From Clostridiales bacterium (GTDB lineage: Bacteria; Bacillota; Clostridia; Christensenellales; CAG-138), in the NCBI GenBank assembly GCA_013824375.1, contig PNNR01000051.1, forward strand, positions 1 to 43,014: a stretch of DNA of 43,014 bases, given 5' to 3'. Within the stretch, counting starts at the first letter, position 1. Every line of letters begins with the position of its first letter. The notes beneath the pieces are model-generated. The model had not been told where the DNA came from and searched no databases. It was given only the letters and a program-made list of their open reading frames with translations. Of the stretch, positions 1 through 8,497 are shown one piece after another. A program made the translations under genes and the position numbers.

Positions 1-48
1 AAACAGCAATATCATGCAAGACTTGGGTATATATATCATATACAATTC

Positions 49-77
49 TTGACAATACTCGCGAAAAGGAATATGTT
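49..77 (+). promoter_or_regulatory. Putative sigma-A promoter of the EamA permease
   Basis: A perfect -35 hexamer TTGACA (49-54) is followed after 17 bp by TATGTT (72-77, 4 of 6 matches to TATAAT). It lies about 65 bp upstream of the GTG start. The leader between contains the motif CGCGAAAA twice (near 60 and 115), with no recognised regulatory family. Seen in sequence only; no start site is known. Confidence 0.55.
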
Positions 78-143
78 AATTTGACCGCGGTGACCACCAC
101 GGAATGCCGCGTTTCGCGAAAACAACGTTAGGGGAACACAATC

Positions 144-1079
144 GTGCCACAGAATAAGCAATCCAACGCTTTATCCATAGCCTCCGTTCTCGGCGCACTC
201 ATACTCTGGAGCTCGTCGTTCGTCGCCATTAAGCTTGCTTATACGACATACCCACCGATTACGCTTGCCGTTGTACGTTTTTTTGTTGCAACTCTGATTC
301 TCGGAGCGTTGACACTGCTGCCGAAAAACCGCGCGAAGCTTGAGATGAAAGATATCTTCACGGTTGCCGTCTGCGGGTTGACTGGAATCATGCTCTATGC
401 CGTGCTGCAGAATATAGCGATGCAATGGACGTCCGCCTCCAGCGCTACGCTGATCATCGCGTCCTATCCGATCATAACGCTTTTGCTGGAAAGCTTGATC
501 TACAAGACAAAACTCAACGCAATCCGGATCGTCGCGATCCTGATTGCCATCATCGGTGTAGTTATCCTGTCCTATGTCAAGGCGGAGTCCCGATTGGAGG
601 GCGAGTTACTTGGCATCCTGCTGCTCGTCGCTGCAGGCGTTGTCTGGGCTGTCTATAACTTTATGACAAAGAAGGTAATTAATCGCTACCCGCCGATCAC
701 GCTGCTCTTTTACACGACGCTGTTCGGGACGGTCTTTATGGCGCCTCTTGCGCTGCTCGAACGAGCGCAGTGGCAGGCGCCAACACTGATTTCATTCTCT
801 ATGATGATGTTTCTCGGTGTGTTTTGTTCCGTGCTTGCTTTCCTGCTCTACAATCGGGGATTAAAGACCATGACTCCGAGTGTAGTGACGTCTATGCTTA
901 ACCTCATGCCGATCTTTGGCGTGTTTTTCTCCTGGATTTTGCTGGGAGAACAAGTTACAATGCGCAAGTTTATCGGCGGAGCGATCGTTATCATCGGTGT
1001 TATGTTAAGCGTGCAAAAGAATAAGACTGATCCAGCGGTAGCAACTGCAACGGAAACCGCAGCGGAAATACAACGATGA
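144..1079 (+). CDS. EamA/DMT-superfamily permease
   Basis: This is a ten-helix integral membrane protein of the drug/metabolite transporter superfamily, expected to export or import small metabolites across the cytoplasmic membrane; the substrate cannot be told from sequence. The 311 residues form two tandem EamA halves (about 12-145 and 155-290), with the typical opening SSSFVAIKLA and a repeat-like second half containing WAVYNFMTKK. The length fits the family (about 300 aa). The GTG start at 144 follows AGGGG at 130-134. The C-terminus ends in an Ala/Thr/Glu-rich tail. It appears monocistronic, with its own promoter and a separate promoter for the next gene. Confidence 0.9.
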   Translation: MPQNKQSNALSIASVLGALILWSSSFVAIKLAYTTYPPITLAVVRFFVATLILGALTLLPKNRAKLEMKDIFTVAVCGLTGIMLYAVLQNIAMQWTSASSATLIIASYPIITLLLESLIYKTKLNAIRIVAILIAIIGVVILSYVKAESRLEGELLGILLLVAAGVVWAVYNFMTKKVINRYPPITLLFYTTLFGTVFMAPLALLERAQWQAPTLISFSMMMFLGVFCSVLAFLLYNRGLKTMTPSVVTSMLNLMPIFGVFFSWILLGEQVTMRKFIGGAIVIIGVMLSVQKNKTDPAVATATETAAEIQR

Positions 1080-1146
1080 ATAAACTCGGAAGACGCATTG
1101 CAAGAAGAACCAAATACGGGATAGTGAAACACCTGCACGCATAAAG

Positions 1147-1174
1147 TTGCTTTTTCGGGCACAATGTATATAAT
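1147..1174 (+). promoter_or_regulatory. Putative promoter of the ECF S-component gene
   Basis: TTGCTT (1147-1152) and a perfect TATAAT (1169-1174) are separated by 16 bp. About 120 bp of untranslated leader follows before the ATG at 1295. I looked there for TPP, FMN and other common riboswitch cores because the gene encodes a vitamin-type transporter subunit, and recognised none. Confidence 0.6.
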
Positions 1175-1294
1175 AGAAAAAGCTTTAGAAGTTCGGCACG
1201 CATGCAATGAATCTGGAGATCTATACCAAACATCCGGTACGTATAAAAAAACCTTTTGCGAAATGATCGGATAAATTCTCGGGGGTATACTGTT

Positions 1295-2095
1295 ATGCAG
1301 ACAAATCATTCAAAATCTATCCGCAGGCTGACAGCGGCAGGCGTGCTCGCGGCGGCAATCGTGCTGCTCACGACGCTCGTTTCACTACCGATGCCCGGCG
1401 GACTCGGCTATATTAACCTCGGCGATGTGGGCGTACTGCTCGCGGGCATGATGCTCGGCGGCGGTTGGGGTGCGCTCTGCGCGGGCGCGGCATCTGCGCT
1501 GGCAGATGTGCTGCTCGGCTATACCGTCTATGCGCCGGCGACGTTTATCATCAAAGGACTGGTCGCACTGGTGGCGGGGCTGTTGTTTGCAAGAACACAG
1601 AAGAAGATTCGCTTTGCCGCGCTGTATCCCGCCGCGCTGATCGTACCCGTAGGTTATTTCTTCTATGAAGTGATGCTTTATGGCGTGGCAAGCGCGATTC
1701 CGAATATTCTGTTCAACACCATGCAGTGCTTGATCGGCGCGGTGATAGCGACTGTACTGGGATTGATGCTCTCGAAAAGCAAACTGTTTATGAAAGAAAC
1801 AGCAAACACAGCTATTTGCGCTGAGATTCTCCGCGAACCCAAGCATGGACCGGACGTTGTACTGATCGCAACCCGCGCACAGGCAGAGTTGATCAAGAAA
1901 GCAGGGGACATGCTCTCTGTACAGGGAATTATGGCGCGAATCGTGGTAGTCGATGATTTTGCTACATTTGAGCAGCTGCCTGCGATTCAGCGTGAACAGT
2001 TCCTGCCGGAAGGGAAGACGTTCGTTCGCGTTGATGATCCAGACACTACGCCGAAAGCAATTATGCTAGCGGCTGTTGAGGCGAAAGAACAGTAG
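1295..2095 (+). CDS. ECF transporter S component fused to a transketolase C-terminal-like domain
   Basis: Residues 1-165 are a membrane substrate-binding (S) subunit of an energy-coupling factor vitamin importer. The motifs GYINLGDVGVLLAGMMLGG and SALADVLLGYTVYAPATFI match the DUF1393/ECF S-component family (PF07155-like), with about six helices. Residues about 172-266 are different: DVVLIATRAQAELIKKAG and ARIVVVDDFATFEQLP, then REQFLP, follow the start of the transketolase C-terminal domain (compare IATGSEVEL and ARVVSMPS in classical transketolases). The domain is shortened at its far end. I chose the ATG at 1295 because it follows GGGGG at 1281-1285; an upstream in-frame ATG at 1256 lacks a site. 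The ECF ATPases and T subunit are not in the window. The substrate is unknown; a thiamine link is inference only. Confidence 0.85.
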   Translation: MQTNHSKSIRRLTAAGVLAAAIVLLTTLVSLPMPGGLGYINLGDVGVLLAGMMLGGGWGALCAGAASALADVLLGYTVYAPATFIIKGLVALVAGLLFARTQKKIRFAALYPAALIVPVGYFFYEVMLYGVASAIPNILFNTMQCLIGAVIATVLGLMLSKSKLFMKETANTAICAEILREPKHGPDVVLIATRAQAELIKKAGDMLSVQGIMARIVVVDDFATFEQLPAIQREQFLPEGKTFVRVDDPDTTPKAIMLAAVEAKEQ

Positions 2096-2161
2096 CTCTA
2101 TTTATATGGCTGTTAAATATACGGCTAGTAAATAACTAAAAATTAAGATTGCTTATATTTG

Positions 2162-2205
2162 GCATGCGGAGCGAAAGAGGCTCCGCATGCTTTTTGCTTT
2201 TTTTG
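2162..2205 (+). terminator. Rho-independent terminator
   Basis: An 11-bp perfect stem (GCATGCGGAGC 2162-2172 with GCTCCGCATGC 2180-2190) with a 7-nt loop is followed by a T-rich tract at 2191-2205. It ends the ECF S-component transcript. Confidence 0.9.
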
Positions 2206-2368
2206 CCTTGTTCCGTTCATAATCAATGCTCCAATTCTGTAGTCTAGGCGATGGATTAACACCATATGTTGTATGTGTCGGATTAATATTGAACAATGTA
2301 TTACAATATTTAGTTTGCTATTGCAAATTGCCTGCGCTTTCCATAGAATTTCTATTTAGGAGAACGCT

Positions 2369-4084
2369 ATGAATACGAACGAATACGGCAACCTCCAAAA
2401 CAAAAAAACATCGGCGGATTCGGGGCTATACGGCAACGGATCCGCTTATCGTACTGTTCCGGCAGCGGGCGGCGCCTACGGCGCGAACAGCTACGTGCAG
2501 CGGAACACAGCGCAGGATTCTTATCGGACGCCTGCACAGCCGCGTGCGGCGTATGATTTCGCGCAGTATGGCAATGCGCCGCGGCAGACCGGGTACGCTC
2601 CCGCAAACAATGCTTATCAGCAGCGGACGAGTCAGTCGACTTTGCAGAACGGCCGCGTTCACGCGCCTGGCAGTCACAGCCACCGCATCAACCACAATCC
2701 GTCTACACAAAACGGCAACGGCGCAAAGACCCCAGTCAACGGAAACAGAGTGAAAGCCAACGGCAACGGCGGCTCCGGCAACGGCGGAAACGGAAACGGC
2801 GGTAGAGGCACCGGAAACGGCAATGGTTATGGCAACGGAAACGGGAACGGCAATGGAAACGGCAAGAAGCCGATCAAGAAGAAGACGCTGAAACAACGAA
2901 TAATTACTTGGCTCAAAAAAGCACTGCGTTCCGTCTATCTGTTTGGCAAGACTGTCTCCGCCTGGTTTAAGAAGACGTTTGCGAAGTTCAACAAACTGGA
3001 AAAACCGATCCGCATCTTCCTTGCAAGCGCGGCTGGTTTCGTTTTCGTTTCAATGGTAGTCATCATCGCTGTCTCCGGCACACGGCATCAGCGCGAAGAG
3101 GCCATTCAGGCAGAGCTCTCGATGGCGACACCCATGCCGACCATCGCACCGACGGCAACCCCGGAACCCACGCCGAGCCCAACGCCGGAAATCCGGATTG
3201 AGAAGGGCGCGGAGGGCGAGGACGTCATGGCGCTGCAAAAGCGGCTCATGGAGCTTGGCTATCTCGCGATTGACGAACCGACCAGCTACTTCGGCCATGC
3301 AACCAAAGAAGCTGTGAAGCTCTTCCAGCGGCAGCATGAGCTGCAACAGGACGGCATTTGCGGCAATGAAACGATCACGATGATCTATGCGGAAGACGCG
3401 AAACCATACGTCATGACGGAGGGAGCGGAAGGCGACGATATCAAGTCCTTCCAGGAGCAGCTCGTCGAACTTGGGTATCTGGAAGACAATCAGGTTACCG
3501 GCTATTACGGTACGGACACCGTGGAAGCGGTCACCAAATTCCAGAACCGCAACCACCTGACCAAAGACGGAAAAGCGGGTGAACAGACGCTCGAAGCAAT
3601 CAACTCGCCGGATGCGCGCGTTTCCTACACTAGAGAGCAGGAGATCATTAAAGAAAAGAAAAAACAGGCGGCTCTCGCGAGGGCTTCTTCCGCGGAAGGC
3701 CGTATCGATAAGCTCATCAACGCCGCGAGAAAACAGCTCGGAGACACCTATATTCTCGGCAAGAGCGGTCCGGATTCGTTCGACTGTTCGGGTCTCGTAG
3801 TTTATTGCCTGAGACAGGCAAACGTATACACCCGCCGCCTCAACGCCGCAGGCTTAAGCAAGACGACAAGCTGGACCAAGGTGTCCGATCTGGACAATGT
3901 CAAACGCGGCGACCTGCTGTTCTTTAAGTCGGACGACAGCAGCACCATCGGTCACGTCGGCATCTATATCGGCGGCGGCGAAATGATCGACGCATCGTCG
4001 GCAAACGGCAAGGTTGTGCGTAGAAGCGCAAAGAGCAGCTACTGGCGCAGAAACTTCGTCGTCGCAAGGCGGCCCATCGAGTAA
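2369..4084 (+). CDS. Membrane-anchored NlpC/P60 peptidoglycan endopeptidase with two PG-binding domains
   Basis: A predicted cell-wall hydrolase that cleaves stem peptides of peptidoglycan. Order of parts in the 571 residues: a polar Tyr/Gln/Asn-rich region (1-128), a Gly-Asn tract (about 130-166), a very basic stretch (167-212), one membrane helix (about 214-237), a Thr/Pro linker (about 250-275), two PG_binding_1 repeats (about 278-340 and 350-411), a charged linker, and an NlpC/P60 domain (446-571). The catalytic Cys is C473 in FDCSG and the His is H529 in GHVGIYIG. The basic flank places the N-terminus inside, so about 210 low-complexity residues would be cytoplasmic, which is unusual. 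AGGAG precedes the ATG. In many Bacillota this position before lepA holds rpsT, gpr or spoIIP; here it does not. Confidence 0.9.
   Translation: MNTNEYGNLQNKKTSADSGLYGNGSAYRTVPAAGGAYGANSYVQRNTAQDSYRTPAQPRAAYDFAQYGNAPRQTGYAPANNAYQQRTSQSTLQNGRVHAPGSHSHRINHNPSTQNGNGAKTPVNGNRVKANGNGGSGNGGNGNGGRGTGNGNGYGNGNGNGNGNGKKPIKKKTLKQRIITWLKKALRSVYLFGKTVSAWFKKTFAKFNKLEKPIRIFLASAAGFVFVSMVVIIAVSGTRHQREEAIQAELSMATPMPTIAPTATPEPTPSPTPEIRIEKGAEGEDVMALQKRLMELGYLAIDEPTSYFGHATKEAVKLFQRQHELQQDGICGNETITMIYAEDAKPYVMTEGAEGDDIKSFQEQLVELGYLEDNQVTGYYGTDTVEAVTKFQNRNHLTKDGKAGEQTLEAINSPDARVSYTREQEIIKEKKKQAALARASSAEGRIDKLINAARKQLGDTYILGKSGPDSFDCSGLVVYCLRQANVYTRRLNAAGLSKTTSWTKVSDLDNVKRGDLLFFKSDDSSTIGHVGIYIGGGEMIDASSANGKVVRRSAKSSYWRRNFVVARRPIE
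2758..2866 (+). repeat. Gly-Asn coding tandem repeat (GGCAAC/GGAAAC units)
   Basis: Irregular six-base units reading Gly-Asn are repeated within the NlpC/P60 gene, giving residues of about 130-166 that are almost entirely Gly and Asn. The frame is kept and the synonymous codons vary (GGC/GGA/GGT, AAC/AAT), so the tract is probably an expressed low-complexity segment rather than a recent perfect microsatellite. Confidence 0.85.
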
Positions 4085-4100
4085 TCAGGATTGCACGCAG

Positions 4101-4130
4101 ACGGCGGCGCGGGAACGCGCCGCCGTTTTC
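4101..4130 (+). terminator. Probable terminator after the NlpC/P60 gene
   Basis: ACGGCGGCGCG (4101-4111) pairs perfectly with CGCGCCGCCGT (4116-4126) around a GGAA tetraloop. Only four T residues follow, so termination may be partial. It lies between the hydrolase gene and the lepA promoter. Confidence 0.6.
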
Positions 4131-4166
4131 GCGCGGACGTGTAACGAGCGTGACAGAGGTTCATTC

Positions 4167-4195
4167 TTGCAATCCGCATCAGGATACAGTATGAT
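4167..4195 (+). promoter_or_regulatory. Putative promoter of lepA-hemW
   Basis: TTGCAA (4167-4172) and TATGAT (4190-4195) are spaced by exactly 17 bp, just upstream of the lepA ribosome-binding site. Four and five of six consensus matches respectively. Confidence 0.5.
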
Positions 4196-4222
4196 GAAAC
4201 CCGAAATATGGGAGGGAACCAC

Positions 4223-6025
4223 ATGGCATACCCCAATGAACTGATCAGGAATTTTTCCATCATAGCGCACATCGACCACGGCAAATCGACGCTGGCCGAC
4301 CGCATGATAGAGCAGACGGACACCGTCGCCATGAGAGACATGTCAGAGCAGCTGCTCGACTCGATGGATATCGAGCGCGAGCGCGGCATCACAATCAAGT
4401 CCTCTGCGGTGCGGATGTTTTATACGCATACCGACGGCAAGCGCTACATGTTCAACCTCATCGACACGCCCGGGCACGTGGACTTCAACTACGAAGTCAG
4501 CCGCGCGTTGGCGGCCTGTGAGGGCGCGGTGCTGGTTGTTGACGCGACGCAGGGCATCGAAGCGCAAACGCTAGCGAACGTCTATCTCGCCGTGGACAAC
4601 GGCCTGGAGGTCGTGCCGGTCATCAACAAGATCGACCTTCCAAGCGCGGAGCCGGAGAGAACCGCGCAGGAGATCGAGGACGTCATCGGCATCGAAGCGC
4701 ATAGCGCGCCGAAGATCTCCGCAAAGAGCGGACTCAACGTCGATCAGGTGCTGGCAGCAGTTGTCAAGACGGTTCCGCCGCCTGTCGGTGATCCGGACGC
4801 GCCGTTGACTGCGCTGGTGTTCGATTGCTTCTATGACAACTACAAAGGCGCGCTCTCGTATGTGCGCGTGTTTGACGGTACCGTTCGTCCGGGAAACCGT
4901 ATTCGCTCGATGGCGACCGGGCACGAGTTTGAGGTTACGGAAGTCGGCGTATTCACGCCCGCTCCCATGTCAGTAGATGAACTAACCGCAGGCGAGGTTG
5001 GCTATATTGCGGCCTCGATTAAGAGCGTTGCGGAAACCAAGGTCGGCGACACGATTACCTCCGCTGATCGTCCGGCGAGCAAACCGCTGCCCGGCTATAA
5101 GCAGGCGAACCCGATGGTCTTCTGCGGCATCTATCCAGCAGACGGCGCGCAGTACGGCGATCTCAGAGACGCGCTCGACAAGCTCAGGCTCAACGACGCC
5201 TCGCTTTCCTATGAACAGGAAACGAGCAACGCGCTAGGTTACGGCTTCCGCTGCGGGTTCCTCGGACTTCTGCACATGGAGATCGTTCAGGAACGGCTCG
5301 AGCGCGAATTCGACCTCGATCTGGTGACCACCGCGCCAAGCGTTATCTACAAGATCGTACTTACGACGGGCGAAGAAGAGATGATCGACAACCCGTCCAA
5401 CCTGCCGCCGGTCACTGAGATCGAGCACCTCGAAGAGCCGGTTGTCAACGCGACGATCATGACGCCTTCGGAGTATGTCGGCGCGCTCATGGAGCTCTGT
5501 CAGGAGCGGCGCGGCATATTTATGGACATGAATTACATCGAGGAATCGCGCGTGCGCATTCATTATGTTCTGCCGCTCAACGAGATCATCTACGACTTCT
5601 TCGATCAGCTCAAAAGCCGCAGCAGGGGATATGCGTCGTTTGATTACGAGCTTAAGGGCTACGAAAAAAGTGACCTCGTGAAGCTCGACTTCCTGCTCAA
5701 CGGAGATGTGTGCGATGCGCTGAGCACGATCGTACACAGAGACCGCGCCTATGCAAAAGGCCGCGCCGTGGCGGAGAAGCTCTGTGAAGTCATTCCGCGC
5801 CAGCAGTTTGAAATCCCCGTGCAGGCCGCCATCGGCGGAAAGATCATCGCACGCGAAACCGTACGCGCCGTGCGCAAGGACGTTCTTGCCAAGTGCTACG
5901 GCGGCGACATCACGCGTAAGAAGAAGCTACTCGAAAAGCAGAAGGAAGGCAAAAAGCGCATGCGCCAGGTTGGAACCGTGTCCTTGCCGAGCGACGCTTT
6001 CATGAGCGTGCTCCGCATCAACTGA
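4223..6025 (+). CDS. lepA: Elongation factor 4 (LepA), ribosome back-translocating GTPase
   Basis: LepA is a membrane- and ribosome-associated translational GTPase that acts on stalled or mis-translocated ribosomes and in 30S assembly. The 600 residues match the family length. Visible motifs are the P-loop AHIDHGKST (residues 15-23), [22 protein letters not shown], and the LepA-specific C-terminal end with [20 protein letters not shown] and SVLRIN. I chose the ATG at 4223, after GGGAGGG at 4210-4216; the in-frame ATG at 4208 overlaps that site and would add five non-family residues. hemW starts two bases after the stop, so the two are co-transcribed. Confidence 0.97.
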   Translation: MAYPNELIRNFSIIAHIDHGKSTLADRMIEQTDTVAMRDMSEQLLDSMDIERERGITIKSSAVRMFYTHTDGKRYMFNLIDTPGHVDFNYEVSRALAACEGAVLVVDATQGIEAQTLANVYLAVDNGLEVVPVINKIDLPSAEPERTAQEIEDVIGIEAHSAPKISAKSGLNVDQVLAAVVKTVPPPVGDPDAPLTALVFDCFYDNYKGALSYVRVFDGTVRPGNRIRSMATGHEFEVTEVGVFTPAPMSVDELTAGEVGYIAASIKSVAETKVGDTITSADRPASKPLPGYKQANPMVFCGIYPADGAQYGDLRDALDKLRLNDASLSYEQETSNALGYGFRCGFLGLLHMEIVQERLEREFDLDLVTTAPSVIYKIVLTTGEEEMIDNPSNLPPVTEIEHLEEPVVNATIMTPSEYVGALMELCQERRGIFMDMNYIEESRVRIHYVLPLNEIIYDFFDQLKSRSRGYASFDYELKGYEKSDLVKLDFLLNGDVCDALSTIVHRDRAYAKGRAVAEKLCEVIPRQQFEIPVQAAIGGKIIARETVRAVRKDVLAKCYGGDITRKKKLLEKQKEGKKRMRQVGTVSLPSDAFMSVLRIN

Positions 6026-6027
6026 CG

Positions 6028-7161
6028 ATGGCGGGCATCTATCTACATATACCGTTCTGTGTGAAAAAGTGCGCCTATTGCGACTTCGTGAGCTTTCCCG
6101 AAGGTAGCGTACCCCAAAGCTATGTGGACGCGTTACTCACCGAACTGGAGCTTGTTGCGCGCAGCGGGAGTTATCCCGCCGCGTTTAACACGGTGTTTTT
6201 CGGCGGCGGCACGCCTTCGCTTCTCACGGGCGAGCAGATGCAGAGCATCTTGGCTTCACTGACTGCGCATTTCGATATCCGCGAAAGCGCAGAGATTTCG
6301 ATGGAATGCAACCCCGGCACAGTCACACCGGAAAAGCTCGCGGCATACCGCACGGCGGGCATCAACCGCCTCTCTATTGGATTACAGAGCACGCACGACG
6401 CGCTGCTGAAATCCATCGGACGCATCCATACGTATCAGCAATTTCGGGAGACGCTCCAAAGCGCGCGAGAAGCTGGATTTACCAACATCAACGCAGATTT
6501 GATGCACGGGCTGTCGAATCAGACGGAGCAGTATCTCGAATCTCTCAACGCTGTCTGCGATCTCGGCGTGCAGCACATCTCCGCGTATTCGCTGATTCTC
6601 GAGGAGCACACGCCGTTGTTTGACTGCGTGGAGCGCGGCGAGATTACGCCGCCGGATGAGGATCGCGTGGCGGACATGCAGGACGCGGGCATCGATCTTC
6701 TCGAAACGCGTGGCTATTACCGCTATGAGATCAGCAACTTTGCACAGGAAGGCTACGAATGCCGACATAATCTCAACTACTGGCACAACGGCGAATATCT
6801 TGGCTTTGGCGTTGCCGCGCACGCGGTGGTGCGGGAGAAAAAGTGGACGCGCTATGCCAATGTCAGCTCGCTTGAGGAATATTACCGCCTGCTCACACGT
6901 GGGAAGCGTCCGCTCGCGGAGACCATCCGGCTTGCGCCACGGGATGAGATGTTTGAGTGCATCATGCTGGGGCTTCGGCTTGTGCGCGGGGTAGACCGCG
7001 CGGCGTTCGCGGCACGGTTCGGGTTTGATGTCGCAGACGCGTATCCTTATGCCATGGAACAGCTCAGAAAGCGCGCTTGGATCGTTGAAACCGAGCAGTC
7101 GATTGCGCTGAATCGAAAAGGGCTCGATCTGCAGAACGAATCGCTGGGTTTTTTCATGTAG
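6028..7161 (+). CDS. hemW: Radical SAM protein HemW (heme chaperone-like)
   Basis: HemW is a radical SAM protein related to oxygen-independent coproporphyrinogen III oxidase. In characterised members it binds heme and acts as a heme chaperone rather than as HemN. The cluster ligands are C11, C15 and C18 in CVKKCAYCDF; the residue after the third Cys pair is Phe, not the extra Cys of HemN, supporting HemW. FFGGGTPSLL, ECNPGT and the HemN C-terminal region are present; 377 residues is normal. The lepA-hemW-hrcA order is the classical Bacillota arrangement. The start sits two bases behind the lepA stop and relies on translational coupling. Confidence 0.95.
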   Translation: MAGIYLHIPFCVKKCAYCDFVSFPEGSVPQSYVDALLTELELVARSGSYPAAFNTVFFGGGTPSLLTGEQMQSILASLTAHFDIRESAEISMECNPGTVTPEKLAAYRTAGINRLSIGLQSTHDALLKSIGRIHTYQQFRETLQSAREAGFTNINADLMHGLSNQTEQYLESLNAVCDLGVQHISAYSLILEEHTPLFDCVERGEITPPDEDRVADMQDAGIDLLETRGYYRYEISNFAQEGYECRHNLNYWHNGEYLGFGVAAHAVVREKKWTRYANVSSLEEYYRLLTRGKRPLAETIRLAPRDEMFECIMLGLRLVRGVDRAAFAARFGFDVADAYPYAMEQLRKRAWIVETEQSIALNRKGLDLQNESLGFFM

Positions 7162-7228
7162 AAGCTATCTGTCGTCGTTTTGCAGTGTTGGGAGAACCAA
7201 ATCTATACAATTATTTTCCACATACAAC

Positions 7229-7246
7229 CCTTCGGGGTGTTTTCAC
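7229..7246 (+). terminator. Weak terminator candidate after hemW
   Basis: ACCC (7229-7232) pairs with GGGT (7237-7240) around a stable UUCG tetraloop, followed by GTTTTC. The stem is only four pairs, so this is a tentative call. Confidence 0.35.
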
Positions 7247-7268
7247 TGGAATGTCACATTTTTGATAC

Positions 7269-7301
7269 AGCACTTACTTGACATCAAATCCTGTAAGTGC
7301 T
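7269..7301. promoter_or_regulatory. CIRCE-like extended inverted repeat around the hrcA promoter
   Basis: AGCACTTAC (7269-7277) and GTAAGTGCT (7293-7301) form a perfect 9-bp inverted repeat with a 15-nt spacer. Its GCACT...AGTGC cores match those of CIRCE, but are set 26 bp apart instead of 16 bp. The right arm plus the next two bases reads AAGTGCTAA, 8 of 9 identical to the CIRCE half GAGTGCTAA. The -35 box lies within the spacer. Role as a second HrcA site is inference. Confidence 0.55.
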
Positions 7302-7306
7302 AAATT
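7278..7306 (+). promoter_or_regulatory. Promoter of the hrcA-grpE-dnaK operon
   Basis: A perfect TTGACA (7278-7283) and TAAATT (7301-7306, 4 of 6) are spaced by 17 bp. The CIRCE operator begins 12 bp after the -10 box, overlapping the expected start of transcription, as is usual for HrcA-controlled promoters. Confidence 0.75.
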
Positions 7307-7317
7307 TTTCTCATGGG

Positions 7318-7344
7318 TTAGCACTCAACAAAATAGAGTGCTAA
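7318..7344. promoter_or_regulatory. CIRCE element, HrcA operator
   Basis: TTAGCACTC (7318-7326), a 9-bp spacer and GAGTGCTAA (7336-7344) reproduce the canonical CIRCE heat-shock operator without a mismatch. HrcA, folded with help from GroEL, binds here and represses the operon until heat shock. No second perfect CIRCE was seen upstream of dnaK or dnaJ. Confidence 0.98.
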
Positions 7345-7420
7345 TAACAAAAAATATCATTGCAATGCTGAACTGCCGCGCATCGCGAGCAGGACTTTTT
7401 TCGAAAGGAGGCGGCGGGCC

Positions 7421-8455
7421 TTGGATCTGGACGCGAGAAAACTCGGCATATTGAAGGCGATTATCGATGAATATATCATGTCCGCGTCTCCGGTCGGCTC
7501 CCGCGCGATCAGCAAGCACGAGGAGTTCAATCTATCGAGCGCGACCATCCGCAACGAGATGGCGGATCTGGAAGAGCTCGGATACTTAGAACAGCCGCAT
7601 ACCTCCGCAGGACGCGTTCCTTCAGATAAGGCTTATCGGCTCTATGTCGATCAAATGATGCAGCGCGCGGCGCTCTCGGACGACGAGATCAAACTCATCC
7701 GTGCGCACATGAGCGCGCGGCTGGACGAAGTCGAGTCCGTGATGAAGCAGACGGCGCAGGCGCTCTCCGCGGTGACGAACTATACCGCGATGGTGATGCC
7801 ACCGATGCTTGCCGCCAATCGCCTCAGACACATTCAACTGGTTCCCTTGCGCGAAGGACGCGCTCTTGTGGTCATCGTGACCACGACAGGATTTGCAAGA
7901 GACGCGATCATCCGCGTGCCGGAAGATATCCGCACCGGCGAACTGGAGCGCATCTCGCGCCTGTTAACCGAGCGGTATTATGACTGCCGCATGGATCACA
8001 TCGGCGAGATGATCGCCAAGGAGATGAGCGGCGAACTCTATGAGCGGCGCGCGTTCCTCTGCTCCGTGATGGAAGCCGTCGAGCGCAAGATGGCACCGGA
8101 TTCGCCGAACGTGCAGCTTTCGGGCACAACCAACATGCTGCACTATCCCGAATACAGCGACGTGAACAAGGCAAAGACCTTCCTCGCCGCAGTTGAGGGG
8201 AGGAACATGCTCTACGAAATGCTCAAGCGTGCCAGCAAGCTGGAGTTTACCATTACGATCGGCAACGAGAACGAAGACGAGATGTTCAAGGATTGCAGCA
8301 TCGTGACCGCTACCTATCAAGTGGGCGATGAGCCGTTGGGTTCCTTCGGTATCATCGGTCCCACGCGAATGAATTACGGCAAGGTGATCTCCGTTCTGGA
8401 ATATATGCGCAGGAGCCTCTCCGAGATGCTCAGCGCGGATCAGGACGACGATTAA
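7421..8455 (+). CDS. hrcA: Heat-inducible transcription repressor HrcA
   Basis: HrcA represses class I heat-shock genes by binding CIRCE, and here would control its own operon. The 344 residues carry an N-terminal winged helix (roughly 1-75, with SPVGSRAIS and SSATIRNEMADLEELG), followed by the GAF-like dimerisation region. The start is TTG at 7421, placed 8 bp after AAAGGAGG (7405-7412); the codon choice gives the family N-terminus LDARKLGILKAIIDEY. First gene of the hrcA-grpE-dnaK operon. TTG may keep repressor levels low. Confidence 0.97.
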   Translation: MDLDARKLGILKAIIDEYIMSASPVGSRAISKHEEFNLSSATIRNEMADLEELGYLEQPHTSAGRVPSDKAYRLYVDQMMQRAALSDDEIKLIRAHMSARLDEVESVMKQTAQALSAVTNYTAMVMPPMLAANRLRHIQLVPLREGRALVVIVTTTGFARDAIIRVPEDIRTGELERISRLLTERYYDCRMDHIGEMIAKEMSGELYERRAFLCSVMEAVERKMAPDSPNVQLSGTTNMLHYPEYSDVNKAKTFLAAVEGRNMLYEMLKRASKLEFTITIGNENEDEMFKDCSIVTATYQVGDEPLGSFGIIGPTRMNYGKVISVLEYMRRSLSEMLSADQDDD

Positions 8456-8497
8456 AGTTAATCATCAGAAGAGCCTTGCGGTTTACGTGGGGCGAGA

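Noticed and set aside
1175-1294. Riboswitch in the leader of the ECF S-component gene
   Set aside because: No TPP, FMN or other familiar core could be found by eye; only small unrelated hairpins.
2758-2866. Repetitive tract considered as a CRISPR or non-coding repeat
   Set aside because: Units are six bases, in frame and translate to Gly-Asn inside a real protein; there are no spacers.
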